Shown here piece by piece: positions 1-9,711 of a stretch of 64,000 bases of DNA. Under the pieces are notes generated by a model that made no database searches, was not told the DNA's origin, and saw nothing but the letters and a program-made list of their open reading frames with translations. The first letter of the stretch is position 1, and each line of letters opens with the position of its first letter. The stretch comes from Planctomycetota bacterium. Lineage in GTDB: Bacteria; Planctomycetota; UBA1135; UBA2386. A program made the position numbers and the translations under genes. The stretch lies in the NCBI GenBank assembly GCA_020638735.1, contig JACKHZ010000013.1, positions 62,001 through 126,000 of the forward strand, given 5' to 3'.

Positions 1-2
1 TC

Positions 3-293
3 GCCGGCATGGCCGTGCCGACGATCGGCCTGCACGTCGCCGGCGTCGCGCCGACGCTGCTGCCGCTGCCGCTCGGCGCGCCGGGCTGCACGCTGCAGGT
101 CGATCCGGCGCTGATCGGCGCGTTCGTGCCGAGCGCGGTGCAGAGCGACGTCGCGTTCGCGGTGCCGACGGACGCCGCGCTGATCGGCCAGCAACTGCTG
201 ACGCAGGTCGTCGCGCTCGAGCTCGATGCAACGGGCGCGATCACCCGCACCACGTCGAGCAATGCGCTGCAGCTGACGGTCGGCGCGTTCTGA
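3..293 (+). CDS. C-terminal fragment of a secreted protein carrying the shared C-terminal module
   Basis: The frame is open from the window edge, so this is the 3' end of a gene that starts outside; the ATG at 9 is probably internal. The visible part is rich in Gly, Ala, Leu and Val. It has a GAPGC motif, a later segment containing LIGQQL, and a final SNALQLTVG just before the stop. The same order of motifs closes the proteins at 27559, 43863, 50639 and 55579. In those proteins it follows a signal peptide and a body domain, so this fragment is likely the tail of another exported protein. The body domain and function cannot be seen. Confidence 0.7.
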   Translation, partial: AGMAVPTIGLHVAGVAPTLLPLPLGAPGCTLQVDPALIGAFVPSAVQSDVAFAVPTDAALIGQQLLTQVVALELDATGAITRTTSSNALQLTVGAF

Positions 294-303
294 GCGGGGC
301 GAG

Positions 304-1962
<1,659 letters not shown>

Positions 1963-2143
1963 GATCGCGAGCCGGGCCCCGCGCGTCCAGCACTGCTCTC
2001 GGAACCGAAGGATCGACGCCCTGGCCAGGCCTTGTCCGCCCCCACGCGACTCCTTGACCGATTCTTGCCGCAGAGCGCGCCGTCCCTTGGCTGGAAGGCG
2101 CTCGGCGCCCCACTAGGCTGCCCGGGCCCTTCTCGAGACCACC

Positions 2144-2323
2144 ATGGACGACGGCCCCGAATCCCAGACCTACACCCGACTTCGCCGCGATGCGCTCGCC
2201 GCACACGCGGCCAAGACGGCCCGCCCCAACGGCGCCAAGCGCATCGTCATCGCGCTGATCGTCGTCGCGGCGCTCGTCGCCGGCGCGTGGGCGCTCGGCC
2301 TGTTCGGGGGCGGGCCCGCCTGA
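2144..2323 (+). CDS. Small single-pass membrane protein, 59 residues
   Basis: A short open frame (ATG at 2144, TGA at 2321-2323). It encodes a charged N-terminal half ending in a KR pair, then a hydrophobic stretch beginning IVIALIVVAALVAG (about residues 35-53), then a Gly-rich tail. The layout fits a single-pass protein with the N terminus in the cytoplasm. It lies in the 400-base gap between the ABC-F gene, which it faces away from, and the convergent PDZ gene, and no other frame there looks coding. There is no recognisable family. The evidence is the coherent charge/hydrophobicity pattern and codon use like that of the neighbours. Confidence 0.55.
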   Translation: MDDGPESQTYTRLRRDALAAHAAKTARPNGAKRIVIALIVVAALVAGAWALGLFGGGPA

Positions 2324-2363
2324 TCGCCGGCCGCCCGGCAGCGGGCGCCCGGGGCCGGGAACG

Positions 2364-3272
2364 TCAGCGGTCGCGCTTGTCGGCCTTGGCGGCGTCGCGC
2401 TCGAGTTGCTTGCGCAGTCGTTCCCACTCGGCGCGCAGCTGCTTGACCTCGTCGCGCAGCGACTCGTAGTCCTGGCCCTTGCCGGCCTGGGCGCTGAGGA
2501 ACGTGTTGCGCGCGCGATCGAAGGCGTCGGTGTTCCAGCCGCCGCCGGCGAACAGCGGGTTCTTCTGCGGGTCGAGCGCCGTGGCGCGGTTCTGCGCGCC
2601 GCCCAGCCAGGTGAGGAGCGGGTCGACCTTCTCCTCGCCGACGGCGATCGTCAGCACCTTGCGCTCGCCGCGCTGCAGGGCTTCGACCTCCAGCTCGTCG
2701 CCGGCCTTGCACGCCGCCACCGCGCTGCTCAGCGTGGTGTTGTCGACGCGTTCCTCTTCACCGACGCGCAGCAGGATGTCGTTGGCGCGCAGCCCCGCCT
2801 TGGCCGCCGGGCCGTCCGCGGTCACGCTCAACACCAGCACGCAGCGCTGTGGGTCGAGCTCCAACTGGTAGGCGAGCGCAGCCGTGACGCTGCCGACCTG
2901 CACGCCGATGTGCGGGCGCGCCGTCGCCTGTTGCTGGCGGAAGAACCTCTGGAAGTCCCTGTACGTCGGCGCCCCGCCGGTCTGCCCCCACTCGAACGGC
3001 GTCGTCTGCTTCGTCGGAGTCGTCACCTTCAGTTGGTAGTCCTTCAGCAGGTAGCGATAGGCGTCGAGCGCGCCGGCCCGACCGTCGGCGGCGACGTTGC
3101 TGCCGTTGTGCGTGACCTTGGGCTTGCCGGAGTCACCGAACTCGATCGTGATGCGGTCGTCACCGTGTTCGACCACGACGGTGCCTGGCTTGGGTTGCGC
3201 GACGTCCTGCGCGCGGACGGAGACGGTGGCGGCGCAGCAGAGCAGCGACAGCAGCAGCAGCTTGGGATTCAT
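2364..3272 (-). CDS. Secreted PDZ-domain protein with C-terminal coiled coil
   Basis: 302 residues. The first 21 form a Sec signal peptide (Lys then a Leu-rich core, AxA-like site near VRAQ), so it acts outside the cytoplasm. Residues about 121-212 form a PDZ domain: the loop GVQVG, the core ADGPAAKAGLRANDILLRVG typical of PDZ ligand grooves, and a final strand VLTIAVG. The last 40 residues are strongly charged and heptad-like (LRDEVKQLRAEWERLRKQL), a likely coiled coil. No protease domain is present, so it is an adaptor or sensor rather than an HtrA-type protease. It is the last gene of a run after the ECF sigma factor and the anti-sigma-like gene (51 bases downstream of the latter), so it may belong to the same envelope-stress-like regulon. 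Confidence 0.82.
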   Translation of the reverse strand: MNPKLLLLSLLCCAATVSVRAQDVAQPKPGTVVVEHGDDRITIEFGDSGKPKVTHNGSNVAADGRAGALDAYRYLLKDYQLKVTTPTKQTTPFEWGQTGGAPTYRDFQRFFRQQQATARPHIGVQVGSVTAALAYQLELDPQRCVLVLSVTADGPAAKAGLRANDILLRVGEEERVDNTTLSSAVAACKAGDELEVEALQRGERKVLTIAVGEEKVDPLLTWLGGAQNRATALDPQKNPLFAGGGWNTDAFDRARNTFLSAQAGKGQDYESLRDEVKQLRAEWERLRKQLERDAAKADKRDR

Positions 3273-3323
3273 CGGGGTTCCTCCGGATTCGGATGCGAGT
3301 GGGTCGGCGAGAAGGGACGAGGG

Positions 3324-3902
3324 TCAGTAGTCGGTCGGCGGCACGAAGTGCGCGAGGTCGACGGCGAGCGGCACCGGTCGGCCGAGCTCGTCGGGCGCCA
3401 GCGTCATCGCGCGCTCGACCGCGGTGCGCTCGACGAAGCTGCGCACGAACAGCACTTCGTAGCCTTCGCCGGCTTCGCGACGGCGCGACTCGACGATCTG
3501 CAGCGGCAGCTGTTCGAGCACGCGCCCGCTGTCGCGGCCGGCGGCGAGGTAGGTGTCGAGCAGCACGTCGCAGTCGGGCGTCGCGAGCACCGGCGCGGTC
3601 TTCGTGCGGTCGGCGCTGACGCGCCCCAACACGAACATCGCCGCCATCACCAGCAACGCCGCGGCGACGACCAACCAGCGCGGCATGCGCAAGGCGGGCG
3701 GCACCAGCAGTTCGTCGGCGACCGGCGGCAGCACGGCGGCGACGCCGCGCTGCAGCGCGTGCTCGCAGCGCAGCGTCGTCGCCAGGCGCCGCCAGACCTC
3801 GGGGTCCTGCGTCGCAATCGCGTCGAGCTCGCGCCAATCGTCGTCGCCGGCGCGGCGATCAACGACCCGGCTGATCCACAGTTCTTCGTTCGCGTGCATC
3901 AT
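3324..3902 (-). CDS. Putative membrane-anchored anti-sigma factor
   Basis: 192 residues. The N-terminal cytoplasmic part of about 100 residues has no Cys/His zinc site. One transmembrane helix follows (LVVAAALLVMAAMFVLGRV), then a periplasmic domain of about 75 residues with an alpha/beta look. The start overlaps the end of the ECF sigma gene by 44 bases, so translation is coupled. This order (sigma then single-pass protein) and topology are those of anti-sigma factors, although the sequence itself does not match a family I can name. Met1 (3902) and Met2 (3899) are both possible starts. The assignment rests mainly on context. Confidence 0.65.
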   Translation of the reverse strand: MMHANEELWISRVVDRRAGDDDWRELDAIATQDPEVWRRLATTLRCEHALQRGVAAVLPPVADELLVPPALRMPRWLVVAAALLVMAAMFVLGRVSADRTKTAPVLATPDCDVLLDTYLAAGRDSGRVLEQLPLQIVESRRREAGEGYEVLFVRSFVERTAVERAMTLAPDELGRPVPLAVDLAHFVPPTDY

Positions 3903-4473
3903 GTCGGTCTCCGGCCGTCGGCCGTGGATGGGCTTCGTGTCGTTCGCGCAGCAGCCGGCGGGCGCGCGCGATGCGGGTCTCGACGGTCGTCTCGGGCACG
4001 TCGAGCGCGTCGGCGATCTCGCGCTGGCTCAGGCCCTCGACCGCGCGAAGCAGCAGCGGTTCGCGGTAGATCGGCTCGAGCTGGGCGAGGTCGTGCAGCA
4101 CCGCGTGCAGGTCGTCGTGGTGCCGTTGCTGCTGCGCCGGGTCGTAGAAGGGATCGCCGAGGCCGTTCTCGGCGTGATCCGGTGCACAGCGCGGCGCCTC
4201 CAGCGACACCCGGCGGCCATGATCGATGGCGACGTTGCGCGCGATCGTGCGCAGCCACGGCAGCAGCCGGTCGGCGTCGGCGAGCCCGTCGAGCCCGCCG
4301 GTCACGCGCAGCGCGACCTCCTGCAGCAGGTCGTCGATCGCGCGCCGGTCGGCGTGTGCCAGCAGCACCGTCGCGACGAACCGCCGGCACGCCTGCCAGA
4401 CCATGCCCAGCGCGTCGCGGTCCCCGCGGCGGGCGCGGTGGATCAGCGGGGCGAGGTCACGAGGGGCGGGCAT
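3859..4473 (-). CDS. ECF-type RNA polymerase sigma factor
   Basis: 204 residues. Region 2 lies at about residues 20-85, with the core-binding pattern DLLQEVALRV and WLRTIARNVAIDHGR, which is the -10 recognition helix. Region 4 lies at about 125-180, with LEPIYREPLLLRAVEGLSQREIADALDV followed by an HTH, PETTVETRIARARRLLRE. The linker between them is short, as in ECF sigma factors. The gene overlaps the downstream anti-sigma-like gene by 44 bases and is followed by a secreted PDZ protein. That is the usual arrangement of a sigma/anti-sigma pair with a target. Confidence 0.93.
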   Translation of the reverse strand: MPAPRDLAPLIHRARRGDRDALGMVWQACRRFVATVLLAHADRRAIDDLLQEVALRVTGGLDGLADADRLLPWLRTIARNVAIDHGRRVSLEAPRCAPDHAENGLGDPFYDPAQQQRHHDDLHAVLHDLAQLEPIYREPLLLRAVEGLSQREIADALDVPETTVETRIARARRLLRERHEAHPRPTAGDRHDARERRTVDQPGR

Positions 4474-4552
4474 CGGGCCACTGGACGAACGGGCGGCGCC
4501 GTTCCGTCAGCGAATGATGCCGAAATCGCGATGGCGCGGAGCTGCCGGCGGA

Positions 4553-7207
4553 TCACTTCGCCGGCAGCTCGATCAGCAGCTCGGGGTTGGGCCCCGGGCG
4601 CACCGTGACCTCGCGGGTCTGCATGGTGCCGTCGATCGCGCGGCCGGCCAGGATCTCGTTGGGGCCGGGGATCAGGCGCGTCAGCTCGACGGTGACGCTG
4701 CGCTCGGCGCTGTCGCCCTGCCGCGGCGCGGGCACGAACGAGTAGCGGTCGCGCGGCAGCGGCGTCGCCAGCAGGTGCACCTTGCCGATCGCCGCACCCG
4801 CGGGGCCGACGACGCGCACCGGCAGCGTGCCGAACGGCTGCATGCGCACGGCCACCTCGTGTCGAGCTCGGTCGGCGGTCAGCGGACCCACCACCATCGG
4901 CGCCAGCGTGCGTGACGCGGCGTCGCCGTCGACCTGCTCGATGCGTAGCAGGAAGTTGCGGCCGAGGCCGATCGGTTCACAAGCGAAGCTGTCGCCGGTC
5001 CAGGTAGCAGCCAGCGATCCACCGACCTTCTCGTCGAGGTCGACGATCTGGATCTCGTAGCGATGCCGCTGCCCATCCGCCGAGGTCACCATGCCACACG
5101 GCACACAGCCGGCGCGGTCCTGCTCGCGCACGGTCAGCACGACGTCGTCACCGCCAGCGAGGATCCCGGGGAAGACCGCGGCGAGCCGCCAATTGGTCGC
5201 CGACAAGCGCACGCTCAGCCGCCACGTCGTGCCCGGGTGCACCTGCATCGCGAACGAACCGTCCGCCGCGGTTCTCGGTGCCTTGACCTTCGGGAACAGG
5301 TCGAGCTGCGACGGCATCGACCCCTTGTCCACCGCGCTCATGCCCAGATCGAGCCCGGTCTCCGGCTTGGCAACGATCGGCACACCCACGACCGGGTCGC
5401 CCGTCTCGTCGACGACGCGTCCGCGGATCGTTGCGAACTCCGGCATCACCAGCTGCACGTCGCCGCGCGGCCGCACCGCCGAAAGTTCGACGCGCACCAG
5501 CGGACTGGTCGCGCGGCCCTCGCCCTGCGCCAGCACGTCGAAGGGGCGAGCTCTGCGCACGTCGATGCGGAAGCGGCCCTGCTCGTCGGCTTCTACGGTC
5601 ACGGTCTCGGCTGGCTCGACACGCGGCGCGATGCGCGGCAGGTCCTGATCGGTCTGGACATCGAGCACCCGCCACGCCGTGACCGTGGCGTGCGGCACGA
5701 CGCGCCCTTCGCCATCGACCACGGTGCCGGCGATCGCCGCGCTGCCGGTGAAGCGCAGCGTCACCTCGTCGGGCGCACGCCCGAAGCACCACACCTGCTC
5801 GGCGAACGTCTCCCGCCCGTCGAGCTGCGCGCTCATCGTGTAGCCGAGCCCCGTGCGCACCGGCACGCGGAACGCGCCCTGCGCGTCGGTGCGCTGCGGC
5901 GCGACCGTCGGCACCGTCATGCTGTTCTCGTACCACGTCGTGCCCGCATCGACCTTGGTCGTCACCGTCGCGCCGACCGCGGGGCGACCGTCTTCGAGCA
6001 GCACCCGCCCCGACAGGAACACCGGCGTCAACAGCACCAGCCGCTGCTCGTCCTGCGGCGCCCGCTCGGCCCAGAACGTCGCCGGGTCGCTGTCGCTCGA
6101 GCCTTCCTTGACAGCTTCGACCTCGAACACCTCGCGATCGACGACGACCGAGACGCGCCCCGTCGGGTCGGTGCGCAGCCGCTGCAGCGGTCCGGCAGCG
6201 CGTGCGGTGTAGGCCTTGTAGTCCCCGCCGATCGGCGACTTGCGCACGCCGTCGTAGCGGCGCGCCCAGACCACCACCTCGGCGTCCGGCACCGGCTTGC
6301 CCGCTTCGTCGACGATCAACAGCCGCACCGGCCACGGATCGACGATCGGCACCTCGGGGTCGACAACGGGCTGGTCGGCGACCGGCTCATTGACCCGCCT
6401 GCGGCTCATCGCCGCGACGAGCTCACGCTCCATGTCCCGCGGCAGCCCCTCCGGCAACTGCGCGGCGGCCGCCGCTTGCACGTCATCGACCTTCACCGTC
6501 TCGACGCGCGCCTCCGTCTCCTCCGGCCGCCACATCGCCAGCAGCGTCACCGCCGCGACCACTGCCACCCCGAGCATCAGCTTGACGTTCATCAGCACTC
6601 CGATTCCGGTCGAGAACGCAGCCGCACCGACCGAAGCCGTCGCCGCCGCAGGTTGAAGGCGCATTCCCGTGACGAGCAGCAGCGGCGCCGACCAGCGCTG
6701 CCGATCACCATGCCGCACGTCGAGACGCTGCCGCAGCCGCTCCAGCCCGCGCTGCAGCCGCGAACGCACGGTGTTGCGCGGCACGCCGAGCCGTTCGGCG
6801 ATCGCCTCCGGCAGCAGTCCGTGCCAGAAGCGCAGCATCACCACCGTGCGGAACGGTTCGTCGAGCGCGTGCACCGCCGCGGCGACGTCGCGCGCGACCT
6901 CGGCGCCGATCGCCAGCTGCGCCGGATCCGCGTCGGCCGCTTCCTCGGCACCGGCGACTTCGCGTTCGCGCGCCTCCCGCCGCAGGCCACCGCGACGCAT
7001 CGTGCGCGACAGGTTCTTCATCGTCACCCGCAGCCACTGCGGCAGATGCGAACCGGCTCGTTCGCGCGCCGCGAGCGCCTGCAGGGTCGTCTCCTGCAGC
7101 AGGTCGTCGTCGCCGCCGCCAGCGCCGGCCAGAGCCCGCGCCAGCCCGCGCAGCGCGCGGCCCTCGCTCAGCAGTCGGCCCTCGAAGTCCTCGCGATCCT
7201 CGTTCAC
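4553..7207 (-). CDS. ECF sigma factor fused through a membrane helix to carboxypeptidase-regulatory-like repeats
   Basis: 884 residues in one uninterrupted frame. Residues about 18-75 match sigma-70 region 2 (DDLLQETTLQAL, LRVTMKNLSRTM). Residues about 110-165 match region 4 (LDEPFRTVVMLRFWHG, then an HTH NTVRSRLQRGLERLRQRL). A hydrophobic helix lies at about 206-226 (MNVKLMLGVAVVAAVTLLAM). The remaining 650 residues are beta-sandwich repeats of the carboxypeptidase-regulatory type (GKPVPDAEVVVWA, GRPAVGATVTTK, GDPVVGVPIVAK). If made as one chain, the sigma part is cytoplasmic and the repeats are outside. The same design recurs at 10899-13904. A Met at residue 206, preceded by a GGAG, could also start a separate anchored protein. 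The secreted repeat protein at 7284 lies immediately upstream on the same strand. Confidence 0.85.
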   Translation of the reverse strand: MNEDREDFEGRLLSEGRALRGLARALAGAGGGDDDLLQETTLQALAARERAGSHLPQWLRVTMKNLSRTMRRGGLRREAREREVAGAEEAADADPAQLAIGAEVARDVAAAVHALDEPFRTVVMLRFWHGLLPEAIAERLGVPRNTVRSRLQRGLERLRQRLDVRHGDRQRWSAPLLLVTGMRLQPAAATASVGAAAFSTGIGVLMNVKLMLGVAVVAAVTLLAMWRPEETEARVETVKVDDVQAAAAAQLPEGLPRDMERELVAAMSRRRVNEPVADQPVVDPEVPIVDPWPVRLLIVDEAGKPVPDAEVVVWARRYDGVRKSPIGGDYKAYTARAAGPLQRLRTDPTGRVSVVVDREVFEVEAVKEGSSDSDPATFWAERAPQDEQRLVLLTPVFLSGRVLLEDGRPAVGATVTTKVDAGTTWYENSMTVPTVAPQRTDAQGAFRVPVRTGLGYTMSAQLDGRETFAEQVWCFGRAPDEVTLRFTGSAAIAGTVVDGEGRVVPHATVTAWRVLDVQTDQDLPRIAPRVEPAETVTVEADEQGRFRIDVRRARPFDVLAQGEGRATSPLVRVELSAVRPRGDVQLVMPEFATIRGRVVDETGDPVVGVPIVAKPETGLDLGMSAVDKGSMPSQLDLFPKVKAPRTAADGSFAMQVHPGTTWRLSVRLSATNWRLAAVFPGILAGGDDVVLTVREQDRAGCVPCGMVTSADGQRHRYEIQIVDLDEKVGGSLAATWTGDSFACEPIGLGRNFLLRIEQVDGDAASRTLAPMVVGPLTADRARHEVAVRMQPFGTLPVRVVGPAGAAIGKVHLLATPLPRDRYSFVPAPRQGDSAERSVTVELTRLIPGPNEILAGRAIDGTMQTREVTVRPGPNPELLIELPAK

Positions 7208-7283
7208 GGCAAGGACAAGATGCCGCTCGCAGGGCCGAGGACTCCGGCGAACGCAGAAAACCCGCGCGGCACGGTTGGATCGC

Positions 7284-9632
7284 CTACTTCGCCAGCATCT
7301 GCTTCAGCTGCGCGATCTCCTCCTCGGTCAGCACGATGCGCAGCGGCTCGGTCGGCGCGTCGCCGATCTCGATCGGCTCGGTGCCGTAGTGCACCGAAGC
7401 GCCGGCGTGGCTGTCCGGGGGGCTGTCGCGCTTGCCGAGCCAGAGCTGCGGCAGGTAGCTGCCGCGCGCCGGCAGTTCGATCGCCACCTGGTCGCAACCG
7501 GCGGCCAGCTTGCCGCGCGGGCCGGCGAAGCGTTCGCGCACCGCGTCGCGGATCCAGACCTCGAACAGCTCGCGCGGCGCCTCCGCCGGCAACCCCACGA
7601 CCTCGACCTGCAGCGTGCCGGCCGGTTCGAGCCGGACCAGCTGCTGCGCGGGCCACTGTTCGACGCGCACGCTGCGCCACCCCGGCGCCGAGACCAGCAC
7701 CGAAGGTTCGTGGGTGGTGCCGATCCACATGCGCGCCACGCCCTTGCCGTCGGTCTGCCGCAGGGTCCCCGGCCCCTCCAGACGCGCGCCGGCGACCGGC
7801 ACGCCGACCGCGTCGACGACCTCGACGACGACTTGCCGCATCGCCAAAGCACAGTCGACGTCGGCGAGCCGCGCGTCGTCGCATTCGCCGTCGCCCGACA
7901 CCTCGATCGCGTCGAGCACTTCGACCGGGGCCCCGTCCGCCGCTGGAACGCGCAGCGCGAAGGTGCCCTTGCGCACGCCTTCGAAGCGCACCACGGCGCC
8001 GGCGCCGCCCTCGAGCACCTCGACCGAACGCGGCATGAACTCGCCGCTGCGCGCCGACGCCAGCCGCACCCGCATGCGCAGGTGCTCGGGGTCGGTCACG
8101 CGGCGCAGTCGCGCCACGACGATGCCGTTCTGCGGCACACCCTTCTTGCCCTCGGCGCGCTCACGCAGCGTCAACGTCAACTCGCCGTCGACCGCCTGCA
8201 CGACCGGCGCTTCGAGCTGGTCGGTGTAGGCGTAGGCAAACAGCTGCTTCGGCGCGCCGTCGTCGCCGCGCACGATCGCGTGCCGCGAGACGAACCGCCC
8301 TTCGGCGTCGGACACGATCACGTAGCCGCGGTTGCGTTCGCCGGTCGGCGTGATCGCCACGTTGACGCCGGCGGCGGGCTTGCCGCTCTCGTCGAGCACG
8401 ATGCCGCGCAGCTGCGGCTCTGCGGCAGACAAGACGACCTCGCCGAGTTCGATCGCCTTCGCCGGCAACGCGCGATCGGCACGCAGAGTCCCCGAACGGT
8501 GGCCTGGACGCCCGGCGTCGACGTCCAGGTCGATACGCAAGAGCCTGCGGCCCTGCAGCGCGCGTCGCGGATCGACGACGAACGTGCCGTCTTCGCGCTG
8601 GTTCGGGCTAACGAACAACTCCTCGCTGTCGGTGACCAACAGCACCCGCGGCTGCATCAGGTGCGGCGCTGTGGCGACGCCCTGCACGCGGAACGTGATC
8701 AGCGGCCCGAGGTCGAGATCGACGGTCTTGCACTCGCCGGCCTCGGTCGGCCCGGTGCACGCCAGCATGCCCGCCCCCTGGTACTGCAGCGGTGAGTAGC
8801 CGCGCAGCTCGAGCCCGAGCGCGACCCGCGGATAGACGAGGCCGAGCGCGTCCTTGGCGGCGGCGCCCGGCTGCTCGCACAACGGCGCATAGCTCTCCGG
8901 CGCGAAGAAGGCGACCGCGTGCACCGGCTCGCGCACCGGTTGGCCGTTGCGCGAGACCATCAGCCGCAGCGTGCCGTGCGGCGGCACCGTCAGCACCGCG
9001 CCGCGGCGGCCGGCCAACGACTCGGCGATCGACGGGAAGCCTTCCTTCGGGCCGACCCAACCGGCCGGCGCGATCACCGCGCGCGCCGTGAACTCGGGCG
9101 GCACGCCGAGCATCGCGCGACCCGTCGCGTCGGTGATCGCCACCGACAGGTCCTTGCCAGCCGCGTGCAACGCCACCGGGAAGTCGGCGAGCGGCTTGCC
9201 GGCGGCGTCGACGACGCGCACGCCGACCGGTTCGTGCTGGCCGACCTCGACCGTCCATTCGCTGCCGTCGACCTGCGGATTGCCCCAGCGGAAGTAGGGC
9301 TCGCCGACCTGCAGCGAGAACGGCTGCGGGGACGACCCGAGCGTCGCGCGCCCCTCCGGGTCGGTGAAGACGAAGGTCGCGGCGCGCAGCCGCCGGACGT
9401 CAGGGCTCTCGGCGATCACCCAGCCATCGGCGTCCGGGCTCGCCGGCGGCGACGGCAGTCCGACGTAGAGCGGCACGCCCGGCCGCGGCAGCCCGTCGTC
9501 GTGGCCGACACAACGCACCGTGATCGGCTTCGCGATCGGGTCGCTGCCCTGCGCGGCGCACGGCACCGCGAGGGCCGCGATCAGCAGCAGGCAGGAGGTG
9601 GCAACGGTCGTGTGGGCTGCGCGATCGTCCAT
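7284..9632 (-). CDS. Secreted protein with carboxypeptidase-regulatory-like (Ig-fold) repeats
   Basis: 782 residues from the Met at 9632. This start was chosen because it begins a Sec signal peptide (hydrophobic core CLLLIAALAVPCAA, site after AAQ); the open frame upstream of it lacks any signal features. The body carries several repeats of the type GKPLADFPVALHAAGKD, GKPAAGVNVAITPTG and GVPVAGARLEGPG, each followed by a DxxGR/A turn (DATGRAML, DAEGRFVS), as in carboxypeptidase regulatory-like domains. No catalytic motif is visible. It is on the same strand as the sigma fusion at 4553 with 76 bases between them, so they probably form one transcript. It resembles the extracytoplasmic half of that fusion. 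The role is unknown; a cell-surface or periplasmic binding role is only a guess. Confidence 0.78.
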   Translation of the reverse strand: MDDRAAHTTVATSCLLLIAALAVPCAAQGSDPIAKPITVRCVGHDDGLPRPGVPLYVGLPSPPASPDADGWVIAESPDVRRLRAATFVFTDPEGRATLGSSPQPFSLQVGEPYFRWGNPQVDGSEWTVEVGQHEPVGVRVVDAAGKPLADFPVALHAAGKDLSVAITDATGRAMLGVPPEFTARAVIAPAGWVGPKEGFPSIAESLAGRRGAVLTVPPHGTLRLMVSRNGQPVREPVHAVAFFAPESYAPLCEQPGAAAKDALGLVYPRVALGLELRGYSPLQYQGAGMLACTGPTEAGECKTVDLDLGPLITFRVQGVATAPHLMQPRVLLVTDSEELFVSPNQREDGTFVVDPRRALQGRRLLRIDLDVDAGRPGHRSGTLRADRALPAKAIELGEVVLSAAEPQLRGIVLDESGKPAAGVNVAITPTGERNRGYVIVSDAEGRFVSRHAIVRGDDGAPKQLFAYAYTDQLEAPVVQAVDGELTLTLRERAEGKKGVPQNGIVVARLRRVTDPEHLRMRVRLASARSGEFMPRSVEVLEGGAGAVVRFEGVRKGTFALRVPAADGAPVEVLDAIEVSGDGECDDARLADVDCALAMRQVVVEVVDAVGVPVAGARLEGPGTLRQTDGKGVARMWIGTTHEPSVLVSAPGWRSVRVEQWPAQQLVRLEPAGTLQVEVVGLPAEAPRELFEVWIRDAVRERFAGPRGKLAAGCDQVAIELPARGSYLPQLWLGKRDSPPDSHAGASVHYGTEPIEIGDAPTEPLRIVLTEEEIAQLKQMLAK

Positions 9633-9711
9633 GTTCGGCTCCAGTGTGACCCGAGTATGCGGTGCGAACCGCGCGACAACGTAAGGCAGCGGTAAGGCAC
9701 GCTGCACGCCA

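Noticed and set aside
5063..8038. A 991-codon open frame on the plus strand, antisense to the sigma fusion and its neighbour
   Set aside because: Composition is extreme in Arg, His and Ala with no domain or motif. Such long antisense frames are expected in GC-rich genes, and the minus-strand frame has clear domains.
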